DNA from: Armillaria gallica
Lineage: Eukaryota > Basidiomycota > Agaricomycetes > Agaricales > Physalacriaceae
Assembly (NCBI GenBank): GCA_037576215.1
Contig: JBANDB010000008.1
Span: 2,666,001-2,730,000, forward strand
Length of the DNA: 64,000 bases
Direction: 5' to 3'
Below, one piece after another: positions 1 through 11,914 of this stretch (position 1 is the first letter of the stretch; each line of letters begins with the position of its first letter). Below the pieces are notes generated by a model. It saw only the letters and a program-made list of their open reading frames with translations. It was not told the origin of the DNA and made no database searches. A program made the translations under genes and the position numbers.

Positions 1-855
1 CTTTCGCAGGTCGAGTCACCGAGCGTGCCATCTAAAGTTGAATCAAAGGGTCCAGTGTACTCTCAGCCACCATTCCATACACACGCGTTCTTTACGGTCC
101 TAGAGAAGACATTTCCAACGCCTACAGCACGGGGTCTCATGCGTGCAACTCGAGCCTTACTCGTTGATCGCGTAGGCCGTGTCAGAAGGGAGGGCTTGAC
201 TGCTAAAGACTTGGACAACGTATGTCCCCGTTCGCGCTACGTTGCCTTTCTAAACACGGATGATAGCAAGCGTACCTTTTTCGTGCTGCCCTTTCCGAGC
301 TCCGGTCAGAGATCGCAATGACTACTAAGAATGACATAGCGGCAATGAAGACATCCGGAACAGTACTGAGAAGGGAGGTGGACAAATTAGATGTCAAGAT
401 GAAAGAAGACCTTGGGTTTCTCAAACATGAGTTTGTCGTCTCACGGTTTGCTGCTGGAGGGTGCTAACACTGATTCAGGATTCAGATGGAGCTGGATAGT
501 CGGAAGAACGAGGTCAAGGAGCAGTTCAAGCGACAAGACATTTCTGTCGAGGTGGGATTTTGATCCTTTTTTTGTCACAAATACTAAACTGTAGCCGTAG
601 GAGATGCTGAACAAGTTCATCGTCGAGGTCAGTACCCTTCGGACAGTAGTAGAAGAGGTCAAGTGGGATAACACACGGCGCGCCGTTCTTACACTGTTCG
701 GATTCGTTGCGGTTTTCCTAACGTTTATGGAACTCCGACCCAAGCCACCTCCAACACCACCTGCCCCTGCATCACGACATATACCCCCTTCACAACCTTC
801 CAATCCTGTGCATGAGACGGGCGATGGGTTGGAGAAGATTGACTGGGTTACATAG
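1..855 (+). CDS. Fmp32/CCDC90 (DUF1640) family mitochondrial protein, 5' partial
   Basis: The gene is cut by the left window edge; frame 1 is open from the first base, so the real start lies outside. I read four exons (<1-219, 267-430, 479-551, 601-855) joined by GT..AG introns of 47-49 nt, and the phases close. The order of parts is an [18 protein letters not shown] N-terminal motif, a long charged coiled coil ([19 protein letters not shown]), then a C-terminal hydrophobic segment ([16 protein letters not shown]) and a proline-rich tail. This is the layout of DUF1640 proteins (yeast Fmp32, animal CCDC90/MCUR1), which sit in the inner mitochondrial membrane and have been linked to cytochrome oxidase assembly or calcium uniporter regulation. 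The family call is from pattern; the exact role here is inference. Confidence 0.75.
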
Positions 856-968
856 CAGATCTATATCCTGGACAAGAAGAAGTATGTAATGTGAAAGCAT
901 ATAATCTACACTGTATCATCCCCCTCGCACCTTATAGCTGTTATACACTTATTATAATGTAACGAGTT

Positions 969-1614
969 TCATTTGACCTCGAGTTTTTCGAGTTCCGAAG
1001 CAAGGGCATCTGTAGATGTGGATTCCGTCGTTGTCATCGACGGTGCAGCCTCTCCAGGTGAGTCTGAAGCGGACGAAGTTGTCGCTGAAGTCTTGGTCGC
1101 GGTCTCCTTCACTGGCGTCTCTCCTTCATCATCATCTTCCCAGCTATCCTTGATGATCTCACTCTTCTTCTCTTCCCGTTTTTCCTTCCGTTTCGCGTTC
1201 TTCTTCGCACTCTTACTCAACGGTTTATCTCCTGCACCAGAGTTTGAAGTCGAAGGCGGTGGTGCCCACCCAACGATATGCCCTTTCGGCAACACATTGG
1301 CATCCATCTGAGCCTGCTTAGTGCCTCTGAACCGACGGACGTCTTCCTGAGGAGTGAACCCAGGACGAATTTTTTTCTGCTGACGGATCCTGGAAGGAGT
1401 AGTGTTTTAGTGCTGATGGTAGCTCGGTGTGCCGCACGACATACGTTCCATCTGGCCGTCGGGATTCCGGGATGACGCGCTCGAGGGTATGAGGGTCGAC
1501 GGCGATGCCTGCAGCAGTCTGATCTGGGTTCAACGGCGGGCGCGACATCGAGGTTGGATGGCAAGCAACTGACGGCCGGTGCCGCGTGTTTGTAGGGTTA
1601 GGGGTAGCCATCAT
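969..1614 (-). CDS. PYM1: PYM, partner of Y14 and Mago (exon-junction complex disassembly)
   Basis: There are two exons, 1445-1614 and 969-1389, with a 55-nt intron (donor GTATGT, acceptor TTCCAG); spliced length is 196 aa. The N-terminus has the PYM signature AAGIAVDPHTLERVIPESRR followed after the intron by KIRPGFTPQEDVRRFRG, the Mago-Y14 binding region. The rest is a lysine/glutamate-rich segment and an acidic, serine-rich tail ending in a short leucine-rich helix. PYM binds ribosomes and strips exon-junction complexes from translated mRNA. The start is uncertain: two ATGs at 1609-1614 or an in-frame ATG about 66 nt downstream (MSRPPLNPD), which would better match the usual PYM start. It is divergent from CSN3, only 39 nt away if the upstream start is used. 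Confidence 0.87.
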
Positions 1615-1653
1615 TCTTTCCTTTCGCTTTCATTATCAGGCTCGTTACACAAG

Positions 1654-3203
1654 ATGGCTCCCTCGACGGAGATTGCCTCGATGGACAACATATTCCACCA
1701 CATTACCACCTCCAATAATGTCATGGCCCTTAACGTAACCATAAAGAACAGTCTCCCGAAGGATGCCCGGGATCTGATACTGTCGGGATCACTGAGCTCA
1801 GGCCAGGACCCACTGAACGTGTTGGATGCGAGAGAGAACAGTTTAGGAATGCTGTATATTCTGTATGTTAATCTGATATCCTCCGGAGTACGACGAGGCT
1901 GAGTGGCGTCACAGAGCTGCAAGACTGCAGACATTGTCCACACCCCCAACATGGGATTTCATTGACCATTTCTGTGAAGTCTTCAATCCAGAGCAAGTGC
2001 GACATGCACCAGAGAGAGGTACATCTATCTCTTCTCTAATTTCTTGTCGCTTATATGTGGTTCAGTCGTGATGCTATTTGCCGGTATTCTGAGACTGGCG
2101 AGTCATTACCAGAATATGCGACTATCATTGCGTTCTCTTCACGCCCTGGCAATGCGCTACCCACCATCGCCTGCCCATTTGACGACTATACATGCTCGCT
2201 TCCTGCTCGTCTGTGCACAGACCCAATCCTTCACCCATGCTCTCCCGCTTCTCCTTAATCATCACATTACCGACATCGCGACCAGTCTGACTCCCGAAGT
2301 TACCTACATCGACAATCTCATCTATCACTATCTCGGTGGTATCTGCCTCGCTGCACTCGGTCGCTGGGCGGAATCAGAGGATTACTTTGAGGTGTGCATC
2401 ACCGCTCCCGGGGTAGCAAGCGCGCTGCAGGTCGAAGCATTGAAGAAGATGAAACTTGTCCAGTTGATCCGGCAAGGGAGCACATCACCTCTGCCAAAGT
2501 ATACGAACAATGCGATCTTGCGAGCGTTTAAGAACAGTCCCTACCACGCGTTCGTGGAGGCGTATCCAAGCAATGTGGACAAAATGCGGTCAATAATAGA
2601 AAAAGACCGGGCCCTCTTCCAGACGGAGAAGAATACGGGCCTCTTGAGCCGCGCATGGGCTAGGGCACCGAGATGGTCGTTGAAGAAGCTCACACGGACG
2701 TATGTAACCTTGAGCTTGGGAGAAATTGGGAGACAGGTGGGAATCAAGAGCGAGGAAGAAGTTCGAGATTTGGTGCTCAGCATGGTGAGGTTTTGTTAAC
2801 TTCTGCTACAGTTCTTTCTTGTTGACTGCGATACAGATCGAGGAAGGTGATGTATACGCTACGCTGTCAGACAAGACCGTGACGTTCTTAGACCCGCCAC
2901 AATCCTTCACAAAGGAACAAGTTGACAGGGTTCTTTTACGGGCCCAGCAGGAGTGTCGGGAGCTCGGTATCCTAGACCTAGATACCGGCAAAAGCAAAGA
3001 CTTCTTGTCAAAGGTGCGTTTCATGATCTGCCTTTTGTGGTCTCCGGAGGCGACAGATATTGACGCCTATTTTTCACTAGGCAATCAAGTCGCAAGACCC
3101 TTCTTGGTCTTCATCGATGTCTATGGGTGGAGAAGAGGAAGTCTTCGGGATGACAGTTGGCCATGGCGGTTCTTCTTGGGCCGAGGAGATAGGGTTTTCC
3201 TGA
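1654..3203 (+). CDS. CSN3: COP9 signalosome subunit 3
   Basis: I read five exons (about 1654-1866, 1904-2018, 2066-2784, 2837-3013, 3081-3203), giving 448 aa. The central part is helical-repeat-like (HYLGGICLAALGRWAESEDY). It is followed by a PCI/winged-helix segment with LSLGEIGRQVGIKSEEEVRD and IEEGDVYATLSDKTVTFLDP, the classic C-terminal PCI pattern of CSN3. The tail is glycine- and serine-rich. CSN3 is a scaffold subunit of the CSN, which removes NEDD8 from cullins. The exon 1/exon 2 junction is the weak point: phase closes only with a 37-nt intron, and a missing base in this exon is an alternative. The other junctions are clean. Confidence 0.9.
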
Positions 3204-4431
3204 GCTGTGTAGATTTGGTTTCGTTGTTCCGCTTGCATTTGCATCCTCTCGCACTCGCATTATCTCGATTCACGCTCTGTGTTTTATCGTACTTAAAGAA
3301 ATCAATCAGATTCAATCCCATGTTATCCGGCGTTTCAGTTACGTTGTTACTGATCGGGGGCAGGCAGTGATCGGTGAAGTATATACACTCCGAAAATAGT
3401 GAAATTTCTGGAGAGTTTCCGATGCTCAGAAACTAATCTTGAAACTAGCAGTATACTATATATATGGCCATGCACCCTGTCCTGCCCAGTTTCATGATTA
3501 GTTTCTAGCGGTCAGAAACTCCTCAGAAAATTTACTTTTTTCGGAATCATAAAGCTATATGTACCGGTATGCATGTCCCGGACGTAGAAAAGATATTCTG
3601 GAGTCCCGAAAGTCAAACATCGATCCCGCCCGCCAGATACTGTCCCATTTCGACCATAAGTTCAGCCAGGGTGAGGTGTTAGGGAACAACAGCGGGATGT
3701 CAATTCATAGGCCTGCGTGAGGTGTCAGGACTTTTATTGGAAGTTCATTCAGTCTACCAAGTTCAGCTCCAGATGATCATTATTGGCTTAGTATACTGTT
3801 TGGACGACAAAATTAGACAAATAAAACCTGAAACACCCTGAGGACCCAATCTCCTCCAATAAGGACCACCAAAAACTTTTGGAGATTCTTGCGCATGCAT
3901 CGTCAAAAATAGCACTTTTCAGAATGTCAGTTCAGACTCCCCTGTTAGGCGTTATGATACACGGATTTGGTTCAGTTCGGGGGGGTCTGTTAGGCATTAG
4001 ATGAACTTATAGTTGAAATGGTACAGTACTGACAAAATACTGACAGCGACAGAGAGCGGCCGTTGAGAGTCGGTGTCATGTGATCAATGACCGCGTGACA
4101 AATTACAGTCCATGTTTCGTTCTCTCCGGCGTCAGCCCTGTGTCAGGACTCACCACCCCTCTATCTGCTGGAGCCTACTACTCTTTGAAGAGATTTCTAT
4201 GATTATTTTATCAATGTTGATGTTGTGTCCCGTGATACTGGACAGGCAACGTGCTTAGATCTAAAGCTCGTGGTTCTCTTCGATTTTGAGTCACATTAGG
4301 GCTGGGCTCTTATCCGGTGTTCTCATGTCAATGCAGTGTCTGCCCCTTAGTACAATTCGGAATGATCAACATGATGGGCGCTCAGTTAAATACTCGCCAC
4401 CTCCTGCCTCCCACCACCATCACCCGCTAGC
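3204..4431. other. Intergenic region, no gene seen
   Basis: These 1.2 kb separate CSN3 from the ABC transporter and have no convincing coding stretch on either strand. They hold a long imperfect inverted repeat (3389-3548). Short direct repeats are also present: a GTGAGGTGTYAGG motif near 3671 and 3717, and a TGTTAGGCRTTA motif near 3943 and 3988. The composition and repeats suggest old mobile-element debris upstream of the transporter promoter. Confidence 0.5.
3389..3548. repeat. Imperfect inverted repeat, about 57-nt arms (hairpin or MITE-like)
   Basis: The left arm, about 3389-3445, reads CTCCGAAAATAGTGAAATTT onward to GAAACTAATCTTGAAAC. The reverse complement of about 3490-3548 reads TTCCGAAAAAAGTAAATTTT onward to GAAACTAATCATGAAAC. 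The arms match at most positions, with small mismatches, and flank a loop of about 44 nt containing TATACTATATATATGG. Weaker similarity continues outward (GTATATAC against the complement of CTATATGTACC). This is either a foldback/MITE relic or a strong RNA hairpin if transcribed. Confidence 0.7.
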
Positions 4432-7208
4432 ATGGATCTGGACCTCCCCGTGCTAAACGTCTCGGGCTCTATCCTCTTCTTCAACCGTCTATCTTACCAG
4501 GCTGCCAATGGAAAGCTTCTCGTCGACGATGTCTCCGTAAATATCAAGGCGGGCCAGATGCTCGCGGTCATGGTGCGTGCAAGATGCTCGATTGATGAAT
4601 AACGGCGGGCTCATCTCGCTCTGCAGGGACCTTCAGGCGCCGGTACGCCACATTCCAGCTTGCCCAGTACATTCTAATACTACATTTTGTAGGCAAAAGC
4701 ACGCTCTTGGACCTTATGGCGTTTCGAAAGATGCCAATGGACGCCGCAACGGTTCGCTTCTCTGTCATTCATCGGAATATGGTATATTCATCCATCCCAC
4801 AAGGTTTCACTGAATGGCCACCTATTGGTTCCCAAGTCGATGTACTCCATCTCGTCATTTGTCGAACAAGAAGACGCGCTGCTAGGCGTCCTCACCGTCC
4901 GCGAGACAGTTGCGTATGCTCTGCGACTTCAGTGAGCTCGTTCAATCTCGCTCGCAACCTAAAGCTAAAGTTACTGATCGTGCGGCGTTTCTTAGCTTAC
5001 CATTGCTGTCGCGTACGACGGTAGCGAATAGAGTCAACCGCGTCCTTGCCACGCTCGGCTTGCAGTCTTGCGCCGATCAGATAATTGGAACCCCCATTTC
5101 GCGGGGTATTTCAGGTGGTGGGTACGGTCCTTGTTAGATCGATATGCCAGCTAACTAGAAGTTTCCTTGTACTAGGCCAGAAACGCCGCGTCACAGCTGC
5201 CTGCGCAATGGTGACATTCCCGTAAGTCTCGAGCATATTCGACGTACTAGATACTTGTGCTGACATGTTTCTGTCTCTACGCGTACTAGACGGATCTTGT
5301 TCCTTGATGAAGTGACCTCTGGTGTATGTTGTTTCTTGAATTCTCTCGTACATTGATCAACATATCATCCACTAGCTTGACAGTACCTCTGCTCGTGAGG
5401 TGATGTCGGCCATACGGACCTTGGCTGAGGCCGAAGGCATGTTCGTAATTGCGACGATACACCAGCCATCTTTGGAGACACTGGGGCAGTTCACTGACCT
5501 CTTAATGCTTTCCCAAGGGAAAATATGTTATTCGGGGAAGGTAGATGATCTAGAGAGGTTCTTTGAGCGGTGGGGACGGCCTGTTCCGCGATTCGTAAGT
5601 TGCGATTTTCTCCTTCAAGCTAACTTATCGATCGTCCTGCTAGAAAACCCCTGCAGAGCACGCGATGAATTTTTTGAATGAAGATTTCCAGACAGATCCC
5701 GACAGCGGGAGTGGGGATGCTGCGTCCTTGAGGGCATTCTATCTTTCAACTCTGAACGACTCGCATGCCTCTCTCGAGAACTTGAATCTGAACATGAAAG
5801 CTATCCCTCAGTTCGACCAGGATGCTGATGTTTATGAGGAAAAGTTGGGTAAAGCAGGTTGGGGCGGAAAGCTTTTTTGGAATACTATGGTCTTGTCGGA
5901 AAGGACGACGATCAATTATATAAGGAATTTACTGGCGTATGGCGTTCGTCTGGGAATGTATATTGGTGAGCATTACCTTTTACGAGATGAAATTGTCTCT
6001 GACTACGTTTCATAGGTATGGGCTTGATGATTGCGTGAGTGATACTTGTACCAAAGCATAGCTGCGTATACTCATGGGCATGTATTAGCACCATTTGGAT
6101 TAGGCTGGGTCTAAGGGATTCGACTATCAACGATCGGCTATCAATACACTTTTATAGTGTGGCATTCCTCGCATTTGTAAGTAGTGTGTGGACGTGTGAG
6201 CGCGTGCATTTCTAATATCAAATATTTCTAGATGTCGGTCGCAGGTATCCCTTCTTGTGAGTTTGCCCCTGCATTTATAGGAAAAAACTCATGCTCATAC
6301 CTGGCCACAGTTTTGGAAGAGCGAGCCGTGTATTATCGAGAGACAAAAAATGGATTGTATACCACACTACCATTTGTGCTGTCGAACACGTTGGTGAACA
6401 TACCGTTCCTCTTCCTTTGCACACTATCTTTCACTCTGATATGCTATTGGGCCGTGGTGAGTGACTTGGTCTAAATCCCTCGGTTGCAATTAAGGTTTTA
6501 TCAGGGACTGCATTCGGGTGGCAATGCCTTTTTCAGGTTTCTTGCCTTCCTTTTGCTTGCAATAACAGCAGCAGAGAGTCAGGTGCTCGTTGTTGCTGCT
6601 ATCTTGCCAGTCTTTGTGGCGGCGCTTGCCATCGGTTCCTTGTAAGTCGTTAAAATTTTAGCGGAAATGCCGAATGCTAACATTGAGTAGTATGAACGGC
6701 TTCTGGATGAGTGTCGGAGGATACTTGCAAGTCCTTTCACAATTTAGTGTCAATATCGCACTGAGTTGATCTCAACAGCATCAAATCACGATCTCTCCCA
6801 CGCTTTTGGTATTACAGCTTTCACTATATGGATTACCAGCGCTACGCATTTGAACTGATCACTAATGTAAGTACGTCTCTCTGTCCGAGTGTGACAGGAC
6901 TAATCGTCCACGCATTCGATCCTCAGTCTGATCTCCGTGGTCTCACGTTCCAATGTGAGAGAACAAGTAGTGGATCATGCACCTGTGCATACCCATCATC
7001 AACACCGGATTCATGTACAGTGTCTGGCGATGATGTCCTCGATTATCTAGATATTCGAGGAATATCGTATGCCTCCTGGGTAGGAATTATGGTGTCTATC
7101 ATTGTCATATACCGGATCGCGTAAGTTCATCTCCTGCCTGCCTTGAGCTCACAGCAAGCTGATGATCATGCCAGACTATATTATGCCCTCCGGCTTCGTT
7201 CTCAATAA
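4432..7208 (+). CDS. ABCG-type half-size ABC transporter
   Basis: Eighteen exons give 617 aa and close in phase throughout. The nucleotide-binding domain comes first. Walker A GPSGAGKSTLLD is split over three exons near 4627-4720, the Q-loop region is SSFVEQEDALLGVLTVRETV, the ABC signature GISGGQKRRVT lies near 5105-5200, Walker B ILFLDEVTSG near 5290-5323, and the H-loop ATIHQPS near 5450. A linker leads to a transmembrane domain with several hydrophobic helices (SVAFLAF, LPFVLSNTLVNIPFLFLCTL, FRFLAFLLLAITAAESQVLV, and a last one near 7080-7120). NBD-then-TMD order in one half-transporter is the ABCG/White arrangement; it should work as a dimer. The substrate cannot be told from sequence. 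One intron (6727-6778) uses a GC-AG donor. Confidence 0.9.
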
Positions 7209-8095
7209 GCTGCCCCAATAAGTAACTAATGACGAACTTACACACAGGACTTTGCCCCCAAAAACCGGTGGCTACTATAGTGCGATTACATCCTACAAAC
7301 GAGACATAGTCATATTAAATCACCGGATAGCTGTTGAATAATAACAATAGCTGGTCGTACTGAGAAATGCTGTTATCTTGTTCTAAAGGCACTCGGTACT
7401 GAGGCAATGACTCCCTCAGATCTCGGCTATCTTGGTCCATTTGAGAGGGCGCCAACAGTTTAGGCGCCTCCTTACACTACTGTTGTACAAGCAATGCAGA
7501 ATCAGTACATCTGTATACATTTCTTGTCTGTGAGCGCGTATAAACTGACTCAAGTTGCTCCACAGACCGCTTTGTACACCGCATCATGATCTCCATCGTT
7601 ACTTCTGCCGTTTCCGATGGCATCTTCCTTCTAGTGATATAAGCTGTCCATTTTTTGCGTATAGTTGTGCTATCTGTACCGTACTGGAAAACCGGAAGAC
7701 TAGATTGATTGGCGACCTCTGGAACCTCTGCTGATACAGCTCTACTTACTACATGATTACAGCATCGGTCCGGGCTACCGTTAAGCGGTGGCAGCGGCCG
7801 GGATCCTTCAAGCGAGTTCTCCAGCGTGGCGACACACTGCCTTCTGAGATGATTTTATTACTTTTTGTTAGATGTAGAGATCGCTGTTCGTCGTCTGGGG
7901 TACCTCAAGGACTCTGAAATGTGGTTTAGTACGGTTTAATAATACATGTCACAAGCGTCGCGTCACGATTCCTAATCCGACCCTAGGGTTCTCGACCTTT
8001 CTCAGCTATTACCGCACCTGGACGACTGTCCCACCTCCTTCTTGTCTTTTGCCACGACAAAGAAATCGACTTGGTGGTTCGGTTCTGCCCCAGAC
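7209..8095. other. Intergenic region, no gene seen
   Basis: The 890 nt between the transporter stop and the RING gene contain no open frame of useful length and no recognisable RNA gene. The last 100 nt before 8096 are pyrimidine-rich, as expected for a promoter/5' UTR of the RING gene. Confidence 0.5.
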
Positions 8096-11000
8096 ATGTC
8101 GGGAAATAACGTCTCGCAAACGCTACACAATTTCATTCGCTCTCTCGTTCCCGGCCACGAGCCCCATCACAGTCCTCAACAACCTCCGAGTCAGCCAGAA
8201 GTTTCGGTCAATGACGCCGTCGTTGGCGCAGCGCCACAACCTCTGACCGTGCAGAATGTAGAATCCATGGACATTGACGTCCCGCCTTCGTCGTCGCAAG
8301 ATGGTGATAACGATTCCATGCCACCTTTGAACGACATTTCAGATTCAGACGAATCCGATTTCTCTCAATCTGATACTAGCATGGACGCCGACGAGCTTGA
8401 GGTTCAGTTGCAGGCTATCAGTGACGAACAGGTATCGGAGTCAGGCCTTCAGCCGCCACCACAGTCTACTGCGTCTTCTAATACACCCGCTGCTTCGCCT
8501 TCACGTAGCAGCAATAGACGCGCCCGTGTTGATACCGACGAAGACCAGGATCGTGATCGCAGGCATCCATCGCAGCGAGTCCACGTCGATAATCCTACTC
8601 CCACCGCAGCCAATGGTCCGCAGCCAGCTCAGCCTCTTCCCCAGATTCATTTGCCTTTCCGAAGTGGTCCGGGTCTTCCTCCAGGCGCTGGCGCTAATCC
8701 CGACGCTTTCCGTTTATGGCAGCATTTCATGCAGGGTGTTGGAAGACCTCCTAACCCTCCTAATGCAGCCGGAGCGACTCCCGATAGCGCACAGGCACCG
8801 CCAGCTGGACCGGCTCAGAATGGCCAGACTGGTCATCCGATGTTGGGTGTCCTTGGGATCACTATTGATCTGGGTGCTGAACATCACGTACACGCCCACC
8901 CTCCTCCCAATCCCGCTCCTGGTCAGCCTCCACACCCACACCCGCACCAGCATATGCCGCCGCCTATGTTTAACTTGCCGACGGGATTCGTAAATGTTGG
9001 TGACGGTAATGCATTCGCTGAATTGTTGGCTCGCTTTGGGGGGATGATGGGCAGCGACTATGAGCAAGAAGATCCTGAGAGAGCCAAGCGTCTTGTAAAC
9101 GGTCTGGAGGAGGTACCCATTGGCCTGGTTCGACGACTCGAAAGGGTCGGGGCCGTGGGAGGCGCAGACGATAATGGAGTAGGCGGCAGTGGCGGCGATA
9201 GCGGGTGCGCTATCTGCTGGGACCGTCTGTTGGATGGTGATGGGAACCAATTCGGCAAAGAGGAAAAGGAAGATGCATCTTCTTCCCCAGATACCGCGCA
9301 ATCACTGCCTGAAACTTCTACGACTTCATCTTCTACTACTACTGAAGAAACATCCACGCACGACGACTCATCCGAGTCAAAGACCCCCGCTTCCTCATCC
9401 TCTCAGCCTCCCCATCCCAAAATTGTTGCCTTGCCGTGTGCTCATGTCTTCCATGCCTCATGCCTGATCCCTTGGTTCTCACGGCCGCGACAAACTACTT
9501 GTCCTACTTGTCGTTTCAATGTCGATCCAGAGAATCTTACCTACGTTAGACGCCGGCGGACTCCTAGGTCTGCTCCTGCACCAGCCAATGTGCCGACCAC
9601 ACCAGTAGCTACTGGTAACGAAGGCACGCCACCTCCCGTCGATGCAAATGTAGATACCCCGACAGCTAATACTACCACCACAAACGAGTCTGTACCGCCT
9701 CCAACCACGAATGCAGGTACTGGTCCAGCTATCGATATTGGCGGTCATGGTCCGAATATCCCTCGAAATTCACTCTTCACCCAAGCGCTTCTCCGTTCAT
9801 TGATACCGACAGCTGCGGCTGGTATTACTACTGGCACAGTCCCTGCTCCTACCGCTCCCTCTGGTTGGTCTTTTATTACGGCTCTTTGAACTGATTGTAA
9901 TTAATGGAATACTCTAGAAACTACTCCAGAGCAGCCCGGTGCTCCTAATCCGAATGCATTTTTGGATGCACTTCGGAATGGAGGACCCTTACCTCAGATA
10001 TCTGCTGCAGATCTCGTGAACTTGTTTATGGCAGGTCATCCCCCGGCATCAGGTACGTTACTGTCTTTGTTGTCTGGATTCCGGTTTGACGTTGGTGCAA
10101 TAAGCAGGAACGAATATACCAGCCCAAGGGCCCCCGCCTCCTAACATCCCGCCCAACCCAACACCAGGTGTAGCCACAAGTCAAGGTGGGTGTATGCATT
10201 ATGTGTGCTGTGGTGATTATTGATAAAGGGCATTAGGTGACAACAATGACTTGCCCCCTCTTGAGCCTATCGATGCACCCCTTCCTGATGCTGCCGCGCC
10301 TGCGGCCAATGCGCAACCAGCTCCTGCGGCTGACCACCAGCACGGTCATGAACAGCGCCCGAATGGTCAAGATCAAGGGTTTGTTACAATCGGGTTCGAT
10401 ATGTTCTTCGGGACAGCTCCTGGAGATGGTGGTGCAGACGACGTGGTAATGGATGGCTTACCGAATAACTTTGATCTTCACGGCGAATTCGATTTAGCGG
10501 GCGTCTTTGACGATCGTATGAATCAATTCGACCAAGCCATGCACGGTATCCCCGTTCCTCCGCCGCCTGATAACCATGGCCCTCAACCTGCACCCAATCC
10601 CTCACAGCAGAACAATACTCCTCCAGTTCAATCCGAGACCCATATTCACATCCAACGTCCTGGTCAAGGCCCCGATGGCGGAATGCACTTTGCTGCAGGG
10701 TCTGGCCGTACTATCGCAGAGGCGCTTGCCCAATTAAACCGGCATGCCCAAGACCAATTTGCACAACCAGCCGGTGCTCAAGCTAATCAGCAAGAGCATC
10801 CTCAGCTCCCGCCCTTCCTCCCTTTCATGCCACCTCGATTCCGCGGGGGTGCTGGGAATGCTGCGGCAGATGCACCTGCTACCCCTCCTCAGAACCCATC
10901 AGGACCCGGAGCTGGTGCGACACCGCCACCGCCACCGCAGGCGACTCCTGCTGGAGCACACGGCAATGCCAACGCCCATGGTACTGGGCTTCCTCATTTT

Positions 11001-11477
11001 GCACAGTTCCTTCAAGGGGTAGGGCTGCCTATGGGTACAATGGGCACAGCTCCTCCATTCATAATCGGTGGTGGTGTGAACCATCAAGCCCGCCAGCCTT
11101 CCGAAAGAAAGAAGTGGACCCTCCCGCCTGCTCCAGGACCTACACTGAGGCAGCGCATAGAGAGAAAAGAGCGTGAAGCAGGATTACGGTGCCATGATAT
11201 GAGTTGTGGGGTTGGACCATCTGACGACGATCCTTTTGTGGCTGTATCGGAGAAACAATTGCATATCCAGCATCGCGACATCCAAACAGGGCAGGGTGGT
11301 ATTGTCTGTGAGCACACCTTCCATCCCTCATGTCTGGTAAGTGCCCAGCGAGTTGCCTTGAGGGGTGCCGATGAGAATGTTGAAGGAGAGGATGTCGAAG
11401 TGTCTTGTCCTGTGTGTCGAGCAGACGGTCTGATTTCGAAAGAGGACTGGCAGGAAGGTGTGCACGCTTTAGCTTGA
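8096..11477 (+). CDS. Large protein with two RING-type zinc modules, putative E3 ubiquitin ligase
   Basis: Four exons (8096-9863, 9918-10052, 10108-10185, 10237-11477) give 1073 aa in one frame. The start is the ATG at 8096; the frame upstream of it has no ATG. The first RING-H2 module spans about residues 370-472: CAICWDRL, a Ser/Thr/Glu-rich insert of about 60 residues, then LPCAHVFHASCLIPW and CPTCR. The middle is long, low-complexity Pro/Gln/Asn/His-rich sequence. A second, divergent RING-like module lies about residues 978-1055: CHDMSC, CEHTFHPSC, CPVCRADG. Acidic and proline-rich N-terminal disorder is typical of fungal soluble RING ligases. The single-gene model rests on three short introns whose phases all close. 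If wrong, these would be two adjacent RING genes. Target unknown. Confidence 0.8.
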
Positions 11478-11914
11478 TTTGTCTTTTCCCTTGTATCGTC
11501 CATGCTGCCTCTTTGACCTCCGACTCTCCTTCTGCATTCATGTTGGCATTCGTTCATATTCCCTCAAGTCTCGCAATGTTATGAATAGTACCATAGATTT
11601 CCTTGTACAGACATTGTATAGTCTCTTGTAATAAATTACTTTCTCACCAGCGCATAGGAAGCTCCGAGCAACGCAGGCGAGAATCGTAGGTTGAAAGCCC
11701 AGCCATGCAATGGTGCGGTCAAATCGCATTCTTATCCTAATGTCAGTATAAGTAGATGCGCCCAAGTTTAGGCAGACATCAAGGACGGGACCATCTACAT
11801 TACCGTTGAACGACCACTAGCGAATATCTCTGGGCCCATGAATACAAATATATAACATAATATTGACAGAGAGGTAGACTAGTTCTGTTGGCATTTGTCA
11901 AGAAGAATTATTAG
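11478..11914. other. Convergent intergenic region
   Basis: This stretch holds the 3' ends of the RING gene (+) and VPS26 (-). No coding sequence is seen. An alternative terminal VPS26 exon near 11860-11880 is possible, because a GTACGT donor and CAACAG acceptor flank the annotated stop. Confidence 0.4.

Noticed and set aside
8397..9748. Long open frames in other frames and on the minus strand inside the RING gene (8397-8993 plus, 8714-9301 minus, 9058-9357 minus, 9479-9748 minus)
   Set aside because: They are shadows of a GC-rich, low-complexity coding exon; the RING frame contains the conserved zinc motifs and closes with downstream introns.
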